From an uncultured Prevotellaceae bacterium (GTDB taxonomy: Bacteria; Bacteroidota; Bacteroidia; Bacteroidales; Bacteroidaceae): a DNA stretch of 9,184 nt. The notes under the pieces were generated by a model. It had not been told where the DNA came from, did no database searches, and was given only the letters and a program-made list of their open reading frames with translations. The stretch spans positions 1-9,184 of the forward strand of contig CABSGW010000097.1 in the NCBI GenBank assembly GCA_902477365.1. Direction: 5' to 3'. The position numbers and the translations under genes were made by a program. Shown one piece after another: positions 7,038-9,184 of the stretch (positions within the stretch are counted from its first letter, which is position 1; each line of letters starts with the position of its first letter).

Positions 7038-9184
7038 AGACGTGTCTTTTTAATAGTCGTTGTTTTATCTTTATGCTGTACGGTATCTGTCATATTCTTA
7101 GGACGGGGACGCATCTGAATGGCCTTACGATGTTGTTTCAGGATATCACAGTCCAATGTCAAAGTAACCGTTTCCCCTTTGGTAAGAGGTTGGCCGGGAG
7201 ACACACTTTGCTTAACAACCTGTCCCAAACCCTGCACGATTACTTTAGCTCCTTGTTGTTCCAGCAGGAAGACAGCATCACGAGCACCCAATCCGTGTAC
7301 ATCGGGCATTACATTGGCATCTTCACCCGTCCGCCGCATACGCAACGTCACCCCTTTGTCGTCACTTTCGGCCGTCCCCCACTCCGCTGTCTCCGTTGCA
7401 CGATAGGGTATCCGTAAAGCATCCATCACGCTTCCGGCAGCACGAAGGTCTCCTCCTTTGACTAAAGGAACAACCAGCCCTACCGTATCGCGCGCTGTAA
7501 GGATATCGGTTTTCAGGTGTCGGGTCATCACCGCTTCGGCAATACGTTTAAACACCGGACCGCACTGTCCGCCTCCCGATGCGGGAACTCCCTTTTGAAT
7601 ACACACAATACAACTGTACTTCGGTGCGTCAGACGGGAAATAACCGGCGAAACTCACCAGATATTGCGAGGCAAAACCCGCAGCCGTCCAAATCTGTGCC
7701 GTACCTGTTTTACCCGAAACGGGGAAGTTTTTTGAACCGGCCTGCTTGCCCAATCCTTTACTAACCACCCATTCCAAACATGTTTGTATATTCTTCAATG
7801 TCTGGGGCGAGCACATCTGTTCACGTACCACTTCTGTCGGATACTCACGTATCACCTCGCCATTCTTCAACACAGCTTTGACAAAGCGCGGTTTCATCAT
7901 TTTTCCCCCATTGGCAATACCGTTATAGAAAGCGACCGTACTGATAGGAGGCACTTGCGTTTCGTAACCTATGCTCATCCAGGCCAATGCCGTCTTCGAC
8001 CAATTACTTCCATCCTTCTTCGGTCGGCGGATTCGCGGTTTCGCATACCCCGGAATAGTGAGTTTCAAATCTTCGGCAATACCCGTTTTATACAATCCGT
8101 CCACATACTTTTGCGGGTTATTAAAATAGTGCTTGTCGATGTAGTAGCTCACACCGATATTCGACGAATATTGCAGGATTTTGGGCACGGTCAGCCATTG
8201 GTAACCACCACGTCGCCAGTTATGGTCCTTCATCTTTCTCCCGTGCATCTCCATAATACCGCTACCCACATTCACGGAATCATTCATCCCTATCACCCCG
8301 TCTTCAAAAGCCACCATAAACGAAGCGGTTTTAAACACCGAACCGGGCTCTAACAAATCGCTTACCGCATTATTACGTATCTCACGATATTTGCCGTCCG
8401 CACATTTAGTCATGTTCACAATGGCCTTTACATCACCGGTAGCCGTTTCCATCAATATGGCCACACCAATGCGGGCGTCAATCTCTTTCAATTTATCCAC
8501 CAACGCCTTTTCGCAAATATCCTGCATCTCCACATCAATGGTTGTCATAATATCCAATCCGTCCTGCGGAGGAACATCCACAATGTTCAGGTACTTGTTC
8601 ATCACCTTTTGCCGGTGTGTAATTCCAACCGTCCCTCTCAACACCGAATCATAGGCCAGCTCAAGCCCGAAACGGGCCGTATCTTTACCGCCATACAACT
8701 CGCCCAGCGTTCTTGTTGCCAACGATCCGAAAGGCTTCTTACGCTGGTTATAAGCCGTTGCATGAAATCCTCCTTTGTACGGACTCAAGTTGAACATGGG
8801 TAACTGACGGGCTTCCTTATATTTGATATACGAAATCCGCTTGGGATAAATCAACCAGTTCCTGCTCTGTTTCTTATGTCCTTTCAGCAAGTGCTTGCGA
8901 AACTCTTTTGCCGAACGATCCGGAAAGAGCCGGTGCAACCCGTCACAAATACTATCCAGTTTGCTAAAAAACACCGAATCGCGCCACAATTGCTGTTTGG
9001 CTTTCTTGGTCGAGTCGCGGTCACCGGCCACAAAGTCCATATAAATCTTATATTCCGGCAACGAACTGGCCATCAGCTGACCGTCTGCCGAAATGATATT
9101 TCCTCTATTGGGCTGTACCTCCACATTTTCCTTCACAAAGCGATCACTCACGGCTTCCCAATAATCGCGCTCCACAAACATCAG
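7034..9184 (-). CDS. ftsI: FtsI-type class B penicillin-binding protein with PASTA region (5' end cut)
   Basis: Septal transpeptidase that crosslinks peptidoglycan, partner of FtsW. The frame is open to the right edge; the visible part covers 715 residues from Met at 9181 plus one upstream codon. The cytoplasmic tail and membrane anchor expected before FVERDYW are missing, so the true start is outside the window. Numbering from that Met, the dimerisation domain begins at RGNIISADGQLMASS (26-40). The transpeptidase domain has SVFK (Ser281, nucleophile; Lys284), SSN (339-341) and KTGT (491-494). A clear PASTA repeat spans about 623-677 (VMPDVHGLGARDAV to TVTLTLD), and the segment at about 567-600 looks like a weaker one. 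A lysine/arginine-rich tail of about 35 residues follows. The stop overlaps the murE start by 4 nt. Confidence 0.93.
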   Translation of the reverse strand: MMFVERDYWEAVSDRFVKENVEVQPNRGNIISADGQLMASSLPEYKIYMDFVAGDRDSTKKAKQQLWRDSVFFSKLDSICDGLHRLFPDRSAKEFRKHLLKGHKKQSRNWLIYPKRISYIKYKEARQLPMFNLSPYKGGFHATAYNQRKKPFGSLATRTLGELYGGKDTARFGLELAYDSVLRGTVGITHRQKVMNKYLNIVDVPPQDGLDIMTTIDVEMQDICEKALVDKLKEIDARIGVAILMETATGDVKAIVNMTKCADGKYREIRNNAVSDLLEPGSVFKTASFMVAFEDGVIGMNDSVNVGSGIMEMHGRKMKDHNWRRGGYQWLTVPKILQYSSNIGVSYYIDKHYFNNPQKYVDGLYKTGIAEDLKLTIPGYAKPRIRRPKKDGSNWSKTALAWMSIGYETQVPPISTVAFYNGIANGGKMMKPRFVKAVLKNGEVIREYPTEVVREQMCSPQTLKNIQTCLEWVVSKGLGKQAGSKNFPVSGKTGTAQIWTAAGFASQYLVSFAGYFPSDAPKYSCIVCIQKGVPASGGGQCGPVFKRIAEAVMTRHLKTDILTARDTVGLVVPLVKGGDLRAAGSVMDALRIPYRATETAEWGTAESDDKGVTLRMRRTGEDANVMPDVHGLGARDAVFLLEQQGAKVIVQGLGQVVKQSVSPGQPLTKGETVTLTLDCDILKQHRKAIQMRPRPKNMTDTVQHKDKTTTIKKTRL

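Noticed and set aside
7784..8353. Plus-strand open frame of 189 codons opposite ftsI
   Set aside because: It is antisense to the transpeptidase domain, including the conserved SVFK and SSN motifs, and its translation is rich in His, Ser and Arg with no known pattern.
9179..9181. ATG at 9181 as the true ftsI start
   Set aside because: A protein starting there would lack the membrane anchor that class B penicillin-binding proteins need, and the frame stays open to the window edge.

Overview
The window looks like chromosomal DNA from a gut Bacteroidales bacterium, most likely Bacteroides or a close relative. Four things suggest this: the division protein FtsI carries a C-terminal PASTA region, MraY has the extra inserts I associate with this group, the thioredoxin-like lipoprotein has a DUF4369-type N-terminus, and the one visible promoter resembles the Bacteroides TAnnTTTG type. 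The species cannot be named from the sequence alone.

About 7.5 kb (1639-9184) is one minus-strand block of the dcw (division and cell wall) cluster. In transcription order it holds ftsI (cut by the right edge), murE, mraY, murD and ftsW. The genes are packed tightly: ftsI and murE overlap by 4 nt, and the other gaps are 9, 14 and 24 nt, so a single transcript entering from beyond the right edge is likely. MurE and MurD build the peptidoglycan stem peptide in the cytoplasm. MraY loads the muramyl-pentapeptide onto undecaprenyl phosphate. FtsW polymerises glycan strands and FtsI crosslinks them at the septum. The MurE substrate motif (DNPR) points to meso-diaminopimelate in the wall.

The block stops at ftsW. 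A rho-independent terminator lies directly over the ftsW stop codon, and murG, murC, ftsQ, ftsA and ftsZ, which often follow in this cluster, are absent. Beyond it, also on the minus strand, is a separate, AT-richer gene for a TlpA/ResA-like thioredoxin lipoprotein with its own candidate promoter and terminator. That gene lies between two diverged 34-bp direct repeats (308-341 and 1538-1571).

At the left edge is the 3' end of a plus-strand gene, probably a GH35-type beta-galactosidase. It converges on the lipoprotein gene across a 320-bp non-coding stretch that contains a perfect 46-bp palindrome and a second hairpin. No RNA genes, CRISPR arrays or insertion sequences were seen. The core genes look ordinary; the points of interest are at the operon end and in the neighbouring intergenic DNA. 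I see no convincing new system here.
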